DNA of 8,127 nt from Legionellales bacterium UBA4759 (GTDB lineage: Bacteria > Pseudomonadota > Gammaproteobacteria > Legionellales > Legionellaceae): NCBI GenBank assembly GCA_002403515.1, contig DHHZ01000101.1, positions 1-8,127 on the forward strand, written 5' to 3'. Both the position numbers and the translations under genes were made by a program. The notes under the pieces were generated by a model. It saw nothing but the letters and a program-made list of their open reading frames with translations, searched no databases and was not told the DNA's origin. Shown here in pieces: positions 1 to 6,483 of the stretch. Position 1 is the first letter of the stretch; every line of letters starts with the position of its first letter.

Positions 1-240
1 CTTCACTTGTGAATTGGCGTATCTAAAAAAATAAGATTTTTGGGTTTAGATTTTCCTGGAGCCCAACGACATGAAAAACATAAAATTATCGATCAAAAAT
101 GTGCTGATCACGGTATATATATCATTGAAAATTTGAATAATTTGCATTTGATAACACAAAATAAATTCAAATCTTATTGTTTTCCAATGAATTTGTCTGG
201 CATGACTGGCATTCCAGTTCGTGTGATTGCAGAATGTTAA
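1..240 (+). pseudogene. C-terminal part of a cyclase family / kynurenine formamidase-like protein, frame broken at an A7 tract
   Basis: Only the C-terminal end is in the window. From about base 31 the frame reads IRFLGLDFPGAQ, then HKII, GIYIIENLNNL and finally GIPVRVIAEC. This is the usual C-terminal pattern of the PF04199 cyclase family: a G-[IL]-D-x-P motif, a second H-K, the IVENL-type strand and a terminal SPVRxxA-like strand. Family members are metal-dependent amidohydrolases such as arylformamidase in tryptophan breakdown; the metal-binding N-terminus lies outside the window, so the substrate is unknown. The C-terminal frame has a TGA at 10-12. The frame that continues the protein to the left (FTCELAYLKK, bases 2-31) ends at TAA 32-34, directly after seven A's at 25-31. 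A one-base backward shift there joins the two, giving a segment about two residues shorter than I expect for the family. The gene is therefore frameshifted, decoded by slippage, or miscalled at the homopolymer. Family assignment is fairly secure; the broken state is seen directly, its cause is not. Confidence 0.65.
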
Positions 241-926
241 TGGATATGAAGCTTTAATTGTTTTTTTAAATCTTTCCAATGGGGCAGTACTTGATTCATT
301 AATGCATAGAAGCGAGGGCCATGATTTTGTTCTTGAATATGGCATAGTTCATGAAAGATAACATAATCTATTAATTCAACTGAGTTTTTCATTAGATGTA
401 GATTTAATGAAATATTGCCTAAACTTGAGCAACTCCCAAACCTCGAACGCATATAACTTAATCTTAAAGTCGGGATTTTTTTTACCCATGGTGTTTTTTG
501 CATACATAATCTCAATCGTTCTGGAAAAAGAATCTGTGCTTCTTTTCGATAAAATTCAAGAAGGGCTTTTTGTATTGAATTTTCATTGGGATTTTTAAGG
601 TAAACATTGATTTTTTCTTCATCAAGTACTACTTGAGATTTGCCTGAATAATCGAGGACATTCAGCGGATACTCTTGGCCTAAATAAAAATGTTTTTCTC
701 CATGAGTATAACTTTTACCAATGATGGGGCGGTAATGTTTATGTATCCAAGGTTTGGAAGCTTCGATAAAATTTAAAATGATATCATGAGAAACAAAAGA
801 TGGTGCGTTGAGTGATAGTCCATCCCTTGGGTCCATTTTAAGTGACAGACGTTTGATGTTTTTTTTTCGATGGACCTGAATTAAAAAACTATCGAATTCT
901 AAATGTTCAATAAAAGTTTGAGGCAT
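237..926 (-). CDS. YgjP/SprT-like zinc metallopeptidase (M48-type, DUF45 family)
   Basis: The 229-residue protein matches the YgjP-like metallopeptidase family, small cytoplasmic predicted zinc proteases of poorly known substrate. Visible marks are an N-terminal basic beta region with RLSLKMDPRDGLSL (about 26-39), the YLGQEYPL strand (about 81-88), RSRFGSCSS (about 160-168, where most relatives have RWGSCS, so Trp is replaced by Phe), and the zinc motif HELCH (192-196) followed by NH (201-202), which supplies the third ligand. There is no signal peptide or membrane segment. It is the last gene of the minus-strand unit behind the cysteine-rich protein gene, 75 bp away. Its TAA (237-239) interlocks with the TAA of the convergent cyclase gene (238-240). 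No purine-rich ribosome site precedes the ATG; instead the start codon sits in the arm of a 9-bp inverted repeat (919-954). The family call is secure; the biological role is not known. Confidence 0.9.
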   Translation of the reverse strand: MPQTFIEHLEFDSFLIQVHRKKNIKRLSLKMDPRDGLSLNAPSFVSHDIILNFIEASKPWIHKHYRPIIGKSYTHGEKHFYLGQEYPLNVLDYSGKSQVVLDEEKINVYLKNPNENSIQKALLEFYRKEAQILFPERLRLCMQKTPWVKKIPTLRLSYMRSRFGSCSSLGNISLNLHLMKNSVELIDYVIFHELCHIQEQNHGPRFYALMNQVLPHWKDLKKQLKLHIH

Positions 927-954
927 GATAATAATAGGAGATGAACATGCCTCA
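919..954 (-). promoter_or_regulatory. 9-bp inverted repeat enclosing the metallopeptidase start codon
   Basis: TGAGGCATG at 919-927 (plus strand) is matched perfectly by CATGCCTCA at 946-954, with an 18-nt loop. On the minus-strand transcript the ATG of the metallopeptidase (926-924) is inside the 3' arm. The loop has no Shine-Dalgarno-like sequence for this gene. It could be a translation-control hairpin or a DNA operator. The symmetry is seen directly; the function is inference. Confidence 0.45.
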
Positions 955-1001
955 TAGTTTATAATGAATTAACGATTTCCTGCAATTGTAAAATAATTGT
1001 C

Positions 1002-1238
1002 TTATGCAGTGACAGGTGTTAATTTTTCACAAAGACATTGAGCAGGGCAAGAGATAATATTTTGAGCCATGTCTTTCATTTGTCTTTGAGTACACACGCC
1101 ATGACAATTGTGTTTGAATGCATAGATTTTGCAGTTGGCATCATCTGAACAAGCTCGAGTAGATGGGCATCCTTTAGGTACACCTGCAATTAAACTTGTA
1201 CAAAATAAGGTTGTAAACATTAAAGCGATTAATTTCAT
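1002..1238 (-). CDS. Small secreted cysteine-rich protein, function unknown
   Basis: I start this 78-residue protein at the ATG 1238-1236 because AGGAG (complement of 1245-1249) lies 6 nt upstream. An in-frame ATG at 1280 would put a hydrophilic stretch ahead of the leader. Residues 1-19 form a Sec signal peptide: MK, a hydrophobic core LIALMFTTLF, and likely cleavage near SLIA/G. The mature chain of about 60 residues carries eight cysteines (24, 30, 36, 45, 49, 64, 68, 70), an even number fitting four disulfides, plus basic and polar residues. Cys13 is inside the leader and not in a proper lipobox. The protein is thus probably periplasmic or exported. Its ATG overlaps the TGA of the homogentisate dioxygenase gene (TGATG), so its ribosome site lies in that gene's last codons and translation is probably coupled. 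I do not recognise the family. Possible roles are metal or redox binding, or a small effector or toxin-like peptide, but nothing in the sequence decides this. Confidence 0.75.
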   Translation of the reverse strand: MKLIALMFTTLFCTSLIAGVPKGCPSTRACSDDANCKIYAFKHNCHGVCTQRQMKDMAQNIISCPAQCLCEKLTPVTA

Positions 1239-2506
1239 CAATGACTCCTGGTTGCGGTGATGGGGAAGTTTTGCCAACAATCACCATAGTTTTTTTGGAA
1301 ACTTGGGTGTGAAAAATAGGCTTGTGTGACGCGCCAATATTCGTTTGATTCCAGCATGAATGAGAAAGCGTCCTTAATTTGGGTAGGATTATCAGATTGA
1401 CGTGAAGTTTCTTTTTGCCAACTTTGAAAATCTGGGCCATGTGGAACCATTTGGTTATGAATGCTGATGCCGCCTACTTCAAATTTTTCATCTTTAGCGT
1501 CGTATTGACCTGCGATATTCCCCATCAATTCACTCATGACATTGCGATGAAAGTAAGGGATGCGAAAACTGTGTTGCGCTGCCATAAAGCGTGGTGGAAA
1601 TATCACAAAATCTAAACTTGAAATGCCTGGAATGCTACTTTCAGAGCATAAAACCGTAAAAATACTAGGGTCTGGGTGGTCAAAACTTACGGTATTGATG
1701 GTGTTAAACAAATTTAAATCGTATCGATAAGGTGCATAATTCCCTTGCCATGCGACAACATCAAAAATCGACCTTTTAATGGTTTTTTCCCATAGTTTAC
1801 CCTGGGATTTCACAATGAGACGATGTGGAACAATGTGCTCTTGAAAAGAAGCATTCGGGTATTCAAAATGCCTAGGATTGGCAAGGGCATTGGCGCCCAT
1901 GATACCCAATTCGGGTAATTTTAAAGCCATTGCGCCATTTTCGGCAAGATAGCCTTGGGCTTTTGGAGATTTAAGCTGGATGGAAAAACCAATGCCGCGT
2001 GGAATAACAAGAATCTGCGCCGGAGATAACTCTAAAACACCCAACTCCGTGGTTATTTCTAAATTGCCTAAATAAGGAATAAAGAGCATTTCAGCGTCAT
2101 AATTGATGAAACATTCATGCTCCATCGATTGATTAAGGGAATAAATATAAACCGATTTGTCTTGACCACTGGAGGCTATATGGAAGGTGTTATCAATAAA
2201 GTTTTCTTTTTTTGAAGAAGGGGGAATTGCGCTCCAGCGCATAGGATTTGGGCCTTGAAATTCCAGTAATGGTTTTTGCCACTGTGTTTTACAAATTTCA
2301 AATGAGCGATGATGATTGGCGACACTGGGTTGTAGACGATATACCCATGTTTTTAGATTTTGGTGTCTTGCGCGAGTAAAAGCAGAACCACTGATTTGTT
2401 CGGCATATAAATGATTCGGGCATTGTTGTGGAGAGTTTTGATTTTTAGGTAATGAGCCAGGTATTGCTTCACTGCAAAAGATATTACCAAATCCTTGGTT
2501 AGTCAT
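1238..2506 (-). CDS. hmgA: Homogentisate 1,2-dioxygenase
   Basis: This 422-residue cytoplasmic non-haem Fe(II) dioxygenase opens the ring of homogentisate to maleylacetoacetate in tyrosine/phenylalanine breakdown; without it homogentisate oxidises to pyomelanin. Family landmarks run the full length: GFGN near the N-terminus, GPNPMRW (85-91), VIPRGI (167-172), FDVVAWQGNYAPY (248-260), DHPDPSIFTVL (276-286), and FHRNVMSELMG (319-329) with HNQMVPHGPD (350-359). The iron ligands His320, Glu326 and His356, and the catalytic-base equivalent His277, lie exactly 15 residues before human His335, Glu341, His371 and His292. Gln254 stands where I recall His in the WHGN motif of other members. Length is normal. 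The ATG is preceded by AAGGA about 8 nt upstream. It is first in the minus-strand unit and shares one base with the cysteine-rich protein gene. The usual partners, fumarylacetoacetase and maleylacetoacetate isomerase, are not in the window. Confidence 0.97.
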   Translation of the reverse strand: MTNQGFGNIFCSEAIPGSLPKNQNSPQQCPNHLYAEQISGSAFTRARHQNLKTWVYRLQPSVANHHRSFEICKTQWQKPLLEFQGPNPMRWSAIPPSSKKENFIDNTFHIASSGQDKSVYIYSLNQSMEHECFINYDAEMLFIPYLGNLEITTELGVLELSPAQILVIPRGIGFSIQLKSPKAQGYLAENGAMALKLPELGIMGANALANPRHFEYPNASFQEHIVPHRLIVKSQGKLWEKTIKRSIFDVVAWQGNYAPYRYDLNLFNTINTVSFDHPDPSIFTVLCSESSIPGISSLDFVIFPPRFMAAQHSFRIPYFHRNVMSELMGNIAGQYDAKDEKFEVGGISIHNQMVPHGPDFQSWQKETSRQSDNPTQIKDAFSFMLESNEYWRVTQAYFSHPSFQKNYGDCWQNFPITATRSH

Positions 2507-2539
2507 TTATTTTTTCCTTTTTTTACTCAGGAAGTGTCC

Positions 2540-2560
2540 ACTATATTTCAAATATATAGT
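2540..2560. promoter_or_regulatory. Dyad in the hmgA/yebC divergent region
   Basis: ACTATAT (2540-2546) and ATATAGT (2554-2560) form a perfect 7-bp inverted repeat with a 7-bp centre. The arms contain a TATAGT -10-like hexamer on each strand: 2545-2540 facing hmgA and 2555-2560 facing yebC. I find no good -35 for the yebC side, so a yebC promoter here is only a candidate. The dyad could be a repressor site or a by-product of two opposed -10 boxes. Confidence 0.35.
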
Positions 2561-2568
2561 ATTCTTAA
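2540..2568 (-). promoter_or_regulatory. Probable promoter of the hmgA unit
   Basis: On the minus strand, TTAAGA (2568-2563; 4 of 6 to the -35 consensus) is followed after exactly 17 bp by TATAGT (2545-2540; 5 of 6 to the -10). Transcription would start near 2533, about 27 nt before the hmgA ATG. This is a consensus-match prediction in a very AT-rich region. Confidence 0.5.
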
Positions 2569-2610
2569 GAAAAAATATATTTAGTTAAAAAATAAATTTC
2601 AGAGGTTTTT

Positions 2611-3327
2611 ATGGCAGGTCATAGTAAATGGGCGAACATTAAATTTCGTAAAAGTGTTCAAGATGCTAAGCGCGGTAAAATTTTCACAAAATTGATTCGA
2701 GAGATTAGTGTTGCTGCACGTTTAGGTGGTGCAGATGAAAGCACCAACTCCAGATTGCGTGATGTGGTGAGTAAAGCGTTAAAAGCAAATATGAAACGTG
2801 ACACCATTGATAATGCAATTAAGCGTGGTGCTGGAGGTTTAGAAGGCGCCAATATGACAGAAATGCGATACGAAGGTTATGGACCTGCTGGTGTTGCTGT
2901 ATTGGTGGATTGTTTGAGTGATAACAAAAATCGAACCGTATCTGAAGTCAGACATTGCTTTACTAAATATGGCGGTAATTTAGGAACCGATGGTTCTGTG
3001 GCTTACATGTTTAATAAACAAGGTGAGATCATTATCAATGCCGCACAAAACAAAGATAGCTTGATCGAGCAATTAATTGAATTGGGTGTTGAAGATATTA
3101 TTGAAGATGAAGAGCATTTAATTTGTATCACCTCTCCAGAAGATTACCATACTATATTAAGTAGTTTATCGGATAATAATATCGAGGTTGAACAATCCCA
3201 AATCGCTATGCGTGCAGCAAATTTAATTAAAGTTGAAGGTGACGCAGCAGAAACATTAATCAAAATGATTGATGCACTGGAAGATTTGGATGACGTTCAA
3301 GAAGTTTACTTTAACGCAGAGCTTTAA
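2611..3327 (+). CDS. yebC: YebC/TACO1 family translation and regulatory factor
   Basis: The 238-residue protein is near the usual family length of about 245 and starts with the signature MAGHSKWANIKFRK. Other family blocks are KALKANMKRDTIDNAIKRG (56-72, basic helix), YEGYGPAGVA (87-96), SDNKNRTVSEVRH (103-115) and GGNLGTDGSVAYMF (121-134), followed by an acidic C-terminal half typical of YebC. It is cytoplasmic. The family was long labelled transcriptional regulators; work on bacterial YebC and mitochondrial TACO1 points to helping ribosomes through proline-rich stalling sequences. AGAGG at 2601-2605 gives a ribosome site 5 nt before the ATG. It leads a compact operon with ruvC (9 nt) and ruvA, a gene order common in proteobacteria. 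Confidence 0.97.
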   Translation: MAGHSKWANIKFRKSVQDAKRGKIFTKLIREISVAARLGGADESTNSRLRDVVSKALKANMKRDTIDNAIKRGAGGLEGANMTEMRYEGYGPAGVAVLVDCLSDNKNRTVSEVRHCFTKYGGNLGTDGSVAYMFNKQGEIIINAAQNKDSLIEQLIELGVEDIIEDEEHLICITSPEDYHTILSSLSDNNIEVEQSQIAMRAANLIKVEGDAAETLIKMIDALEDLDDVQEVYFNAEL

Positions 3328-3336
3328 TAAGGAATT

Positions 3337-3837
3337 ATGGCCGTCATATTAGGGATAGATCCAGGTTCAAGAGTGACAGGATTTGGTGTGATACATCTTA
3401 AAAATCACACCAATCAAATCTCTTATTTGGCAAGTGGCTGTATTCGTACCACCGATGCAAAAACTATCACCGATAGATTGGGATTGATTTTTCAGGGGAT
3501 TCAAGAAGTCATCAGCACTTACAAGCCCTCAGAGGTTGCTATTGAACAAGTTTTTTTAAGAGAGAATGTGATGTCTGCTTTAAAACTTGGTCATGCCAGG
3601 GGAGCTGCGATGGTGGCTTGTTCTATTCATGCGCTTGAAGTTGCTGAGTATGCGCCAAGAGCTATTAAACAGGCGGTGGTGGGTTTTGGAGGCGCAGAGA
3701 AGTCACAAGTTCAGAAAATGGTAACGGATTTACTCCACCTGAATAAATCACCTGCCGCGGATGCAGCAGATGCCCTAGCAGTTGCCATTTGTCACGCAAA
3801 TCATTATGCGTTGGCCTTACGAAGTTATAGGAGATAA
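3337..3837 (+). CDS. ruvC: Crossover junction endodeoxyribonuclease RuvC
   Basis: RuvC resolves Holliday junctions by paired metal-dependent nicks during recombinational repair, working with RuvAB. The 166-residue product has the RNase H-like fold motifs in order: GIDPGSRVTGFG with Asp8, VAIEQVFLREN with Glu70, ALKLGHARG (81-89), and AADAADALAVAICH with Asp142 and Asp145. These are the four acidic catalytic residues of E. coli RuvC (Asp7, Glu66, Asp138, Asp141), all present. Length is slightly below the 173 residues of E. coli because of a short C-terminus. AAGGA before the ATG lies just past the yebC stop, so the two are co-transcribed. Confidence 0.97.
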   Translation: MAVILGIDPGSRVTGFGVIHLKNHTNQISYLASGCIRTTDAKTITDRLGLIFQGIQEVISTYKPSEVAIEQVFLRENVMSALKLGHARGAAMVACSIHALEVAEYAPRAIKQAVVGFGGAEKSQVQKMVTDLLHLNKSPAADAADALAVAICHANHYALALRSYRR

Positions 3838-3839
3838 AG

Positions 3840-4433
3840 ATGATTGCTTGGTTATCAGGAAAAGTTATTGATTGGTCAACGATGAATCTAATTGTGCTCG
3901 ATGTCAATGGTGTGGGTTATGCGGTTGAAACAACAACGCCCACGCATGCAATATTGAGTCAAGAACGACAACTTGTGAGTTTGTTTATTCAAACCATTGT
4001 GCGTGAAGACGCCATTAATCTTTATGGATTTCTAGAACAAGAGGAAAGGTCTTTATTTAAAGCTTTAATCAAGGTCAATGGTATTGGTCCAAAGTCCGCC
4101 ATTGCAATTTTATCTACAATATCCCCCGGTATGTTGATTCAATGCATTCAATTGCAAGATAAAGCCATGTTAACCAAGTTACCTGGCGTTGGAAAGAAAA
4201 CAGCCGAACGCTTGTTGATAGAAATGCAAGATATTTTAAAAGACAGCTTCCTCATCACTCAAGAGATTGCACAACTGCCTCAATCCAATGCGGCCAATGA
4301 AGCAATTTCAGCACTTGAAGCTTTGGGTTATCGTCGATTTGAAGCATTAGATGCCATTAAGAAATTAAAAAATGAAGACTTGGATGCGCAGGGCCTCATT
4401 AAAAAAGCATTACAATTGCTTGTGAAGCACTAA
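3840..4433 (+). CDS. ruvA: Holliday junction branch migration protein RuvA
   Basis: RuvA binds four-way junctions as a tetramer and loads the RuvB motor. The 197-residue protein shows the three expected domains: an N-terminal OB fold (1-65) with the acidic pin Glu56-Asp57 in VREDA; two helix-hairpin-helix motifs, VNGIGPKSAIAIL (79-91) and LPGVGKKTAERL (114-125); a flexible linker (about 135-150); and the C-terminal RuvB-binding domain (NEAISALEALGY onward). Its ribosome site AGGAG (3829-3833) consists of the last codons of ruvC, whose stop lies 2 nt before the ATG, so translation is probably coupled. The stop overlaps that of the convergent histidine kinase gene by 4 bp. ruvB, which often follows ruvA in gammaproteobacteria, is absent here. 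Confidence 0.97.
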   Translation: MIAWLSGKVIDWSTMNLIVLDVNGVGYAVETTTPTHAILSQERQLVSLFIQTIVREDAINLYGFLEQEERSLFKALIKVNGIGPKSAIAILSTISPGMLIQCIQLQDKAMLTKLPGVGKKTAERLLIEMQDILKDSFLITQEIAQLPQSNAANEAISALEALGYRRFEALDAIKKLKNEDLDAQGLIKKALQLLVKH

Positions 4434-5821
4434 TGTTTATGGCTTGGAAAAAACACTCTAAATATAACCCCTGTTCCTTCAATAGGTGACTCGAGGCTAA
4501 TTTGTGCTTGGTGAAGGTTTGCGATTTGTTTCACAATTGCAAGACCTAAGCCTGTGCCATGAAAAGGGGTTAAATTGTCAATTCGATAAAATCTTTCAAA
4601 CACTTTTTCTTTTTTGGCTTTGGGTATGCCAGGGCCTTCATCACGAATTTCAAGCACGACTTTATCCTGCATGGCATAAACATGGACATAAATGTGTGAG
4701 TTTTCATAAGAATATCGAATAGAGTTATCAATGAGATTTCTGATTAATATATCAATGGCTGTTGCATTGCCTTTGATTTTAGGGCAGTTGAGGTCTGCCT
4801 CAAACTCTATTTCAATTTGTCGTTCTAAGGCTTGAGGAACGAGTTGTGCCAGTGAGTGCCCAACCAAATCGACCAAATTTAATGTTTTAAAACTCGATTT
4901 TTTTTGAATTTCTGGCATGGTTTTACTCATGCTCATTAATTGTTGTATGACATGACTGCCTCTATCCACATTGTGTATGATTTTAATCAGGTTTTGATTG
5001 ATTTCATCAAGGCTTTTTGATTCCATTGCATTTTGTGCCAAGGTTTTAATGATTGCCAGAGGGGTTCTGATTTCATGAGCTGCGTCACCAGCAAACTGTT
5101 GTTCTCTGGATAATCCTTCTTTTAAGCGTTTTAACAATTGATTGATTTCAAGAATAAGTGGATTAATCTCTTGCGGTGTATTTAAAATATTTAATGGTTT
5201 AAGGTGTGTTGGGTTTCTTTGGCTGACTTGCTTGATGACCAGGTTAAGGGGTTTGAGGCTTTTGTAAATTAAAGACCATAGCAATAAACCAATCACTGGA
5301 ATAATGAGTAACAAAAGCGATAAATCTTTAAGGATAATTTTTCGAATAATTTCACTTCTTTTGGTGAATTTTTCAGAGACCACTATATAAAAATCATTTT
5401 GTTGATTGTAGGTAACAAAAATTCGCCATGTTTCAATGTTTTGAAAGCCAGGTTTTAAAATAATAGGGCTTTGAAAAACTGGCGCATCTGTTGAATGCAT
5501 AATTTGCTTACCAGTTTTATCAAAAATTTGAATTTTATATTGTTTTTGATATTCACGGGTTGAAAAGTGTGTCTCATGAATAGATTCAAATAATTCCGGC
5601 ACTTGATTAAGATTTTCTTGAATCAATTTGATGTCATCGATGCTGTTTTTTTGAAAAGCAGCACTAAGGGATAAGCCGGTAATGGCAAGTACGGAGTCTA
5701 AGTGCTGTCGTATGTCTTTTCGGTTAAAATAATAATTACTGGTCAGAGATATGAGAATACCTATAACAATGGTTGATATACTGAGATAAATGAATAGGGT
5801 GGCTCGAATGGATTTAATCAT
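4430..5821 (-). CDS. Two-component sensor histidine kinase, QseC/PmrB type
   Basis: The 463-residue inner-membrane kinase has TM1 (about 8-28), a periplasmic sensor region (about 29-165) resembling the 2CSK N-terminal domain, including TWRIFVTYN and DFYIVVSE, TM2 (about 166-187), a HAMP-like linker (about 188-240), a HisKA helix with phospho-acceptor His249 in AAHEIRTPLA, and a HATPase domain. The N box is RNLIDNSIRYS (Asn362, Asn366), the G1 box DEGPGIP (394-400), the F box FERFYR (408-413) and the G2 box GTGLGLAIVK (422-431). All catalytic motifs are intact. It partners the response regulator encoded directly upstream: its ATG overlaps that gene's TGA as ATGA, and no clear Shine-Dalgarno is seen, which suggests translational coupling. 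QseC/PmrB kinases sense cations, pH or signalling molecules; the ligand here cannot be told from sequence. Confidence 0.93.
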   Translation of the reverse strand: MIKSIRATLFIYLSISTIVIGILISLTSNYYFNRKDIRQHLDSVLAITGLSLSAAFQKNSIDDIKLIQENLNQVPELFESIHETHFSTREYQKQYKIQIFDKTGKQIMHSTDAPVFQSPIILKPGFQNIETWRIFVTYNQQNDFYIVVSEKFTKRSEIIRKIILKDLSLLLLIIPVIGLLLWSLIYKSLKPLNLVIKQVSQRNPTHLKPLNILNTPQEINPLILEINQLLKRLKEGLSREQQFAGDAAHEIRTPLAIIKTLAQNAMESKSLDEINQNLIKIIHNVDRGSHVIQQLMSMSKTMPEIQKKSSFKTLNLVDLVGHSLAQLVPQALERQIEIEFEADLNCPKIKGNATAIDILIRNLIDNSIRYSYENSHIYVHVYAMQDKVVLEIRDEGPGIPKAKKEKVFERFYRIDNLTPFHGTGLGLAIVKQIANLHQAQISLESPIEGTGVIFRVFFPSHKH

Positions 5822-6483
5822 GATTTAATTTTTTCAAGAATATAGCCAATGCCGCGGATAGTTCGAATAAAATGAGTATCTAATTTTTTTCTTAAATTAT
5901 GAATATGCACTTCAAGGGTATTGCTATCGACTTCATCATCCCAATTATACATTGACTGCATAAGGGTCGCTCTTGACAATACTTTACCTGGATTTTCTAA
6001 GAATTTTTTCAAAAGACTGAATTCTCTTCTGGGTAAATATATCAATTCATTATTCAATTTTACTGTATGGGCTTGAGGATCTAGTTCAATATTATGGTAA
6101 CGCAGTATTGAATTTTCATGGCCAAAAGCTCTTCTGGTATGCGCATGAATTCTTGCAATCAATTCGCTTAAATCAAAAGGCTTGGTCATATAGTCATCTG
6201 CGCCATGATTCAAAGCTTGAACACAATCTTCAGTGGTATCACGAGCTGTTAAGACAATGATAGGTAATTTGATTTTTGCTTGTCTGACGTGTTTAAGAAG
6301 TTCTAGTCCTGATACTTTGGGAATCCCCAAATCCAGAATCATCAAATGGTAGGAATTATCAAAAATTTTTTCTTCTGCTGTTTTGCCATCTCTGACCCAT
6401 TCAACAGTCAAATGGTTTTTCTGAAGCCCATTTAATAGGGCTTCAGCCAAATCTAAATCATCTTCAACCAGTAGGATTTTCAT
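5818..6483 (-). CDS. OmpR-family response regulator, QseB/PmrA type
   Basis: I start at the ATG 6483-6481 (221 residues) because MKILLVEDD is the canonical receiver start; an upstream in-frame ATG at 6513 would add ten residues inside yciB. The receiver domain (1-115) has acidic Asp8-Asp9, phospho-acceptor Asp51 in MILDLGIP, Thr79 and Lys101 in the TKPF motif. The winged-helix DNA-binding domain (about 125-218) shows LPRREFSLL, VLSRATLMQSMYNWD, SNTLEVHIHNLRKKL and TIRGIGYIL, closest in pattern to QseB/PmrA regulators. No strong ribosome site precedes the ATG, and the gene overlaps yciB by 20 bp and the kinase by 4 bp, so expression depends on the shared operon. In Legionella and Coxiella a PmrA-type regulator controls Dot/Icm secretion genes; whether this one does is only a possibility, and I found no convincing PmrA box here. 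Confidence 0.94.
   Translation of the reverse strand: MKILLVEDDLDLAEALLNGLQKNHLTVEWVRDGKTAEEKIFDNSYHLMILDLGIPKVSGLELLKHVRQAKIKLPIIVLTARDTTEDCVQALNHGADDYMTKPFDLSELIARIHAHTRRAFGHENSILRYHNIELDPQAHTVKLNNELIYLPRREFSLLKKFLENPGKVLSRATLMQSMYNWDDEVDSNTLEVHIHNLRKKLDTHFIRTIRGIGYILEKIKS
6421..6446 (-). other. Perfect 9-bp hairpin inside the response regulator coding region
   Basis: CTGAAGCCC (6421-6429) and GGGCTTCAG (6438-6446) are perfect inverted repeats with an 8-nt AT-only loop. On the transcript this stem lies about 37-63 nt after the regulator's ATG. No U-tract follows on either strand, so it does not look like an intrinsic terminator. It may affect translation or mRNA stability, or be chance. 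Confidence 0.4.

Noticed and set aside
407..598. Open plus-strand frame of 63 codons inside the metallopeptidase gene
   Set aside because: It is antisense to a strongly conserved protein, has no ribosome site and resembles nothing known.
936..964. AGGAG followed 6 nt later by ATG and a five-codon frame (MPHSL) on the plus strand
   Set aside because: It is too short to support as a gene, and the purine run lies in the loop of the inverted repeat.
1199..1202. Possible lipoprotein cysteine (Cys13) in the small secreted protein
   Set aside because: The preceding residues TLF do not fit a lipobox, which needs a small residue before Cys, and the cysteine sits in the middle of the hydrophobic core.
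1174..1440. Minus-strand 88-codon frame across the hmgA end
   Set aside because: It lies in another frame of hmgA, which carries complete catalytic motifs; the product has no domain pattern.
2658..2852. Minus-strand open frame within yebC
   Set aside because: Antisense shadow of a well-conserved gene with no ribosome site or homology pattern.
3665..3907. Minus-strand 80-codon frame over the ruvC/ruvA junction
   Set aside because: Antisense to two fully supported genes.
4504..4722. Plus-strand 72-codon frame inside the kinase gene
   Set aside because: Antisense to the ATPase domain coding region; no start signal.
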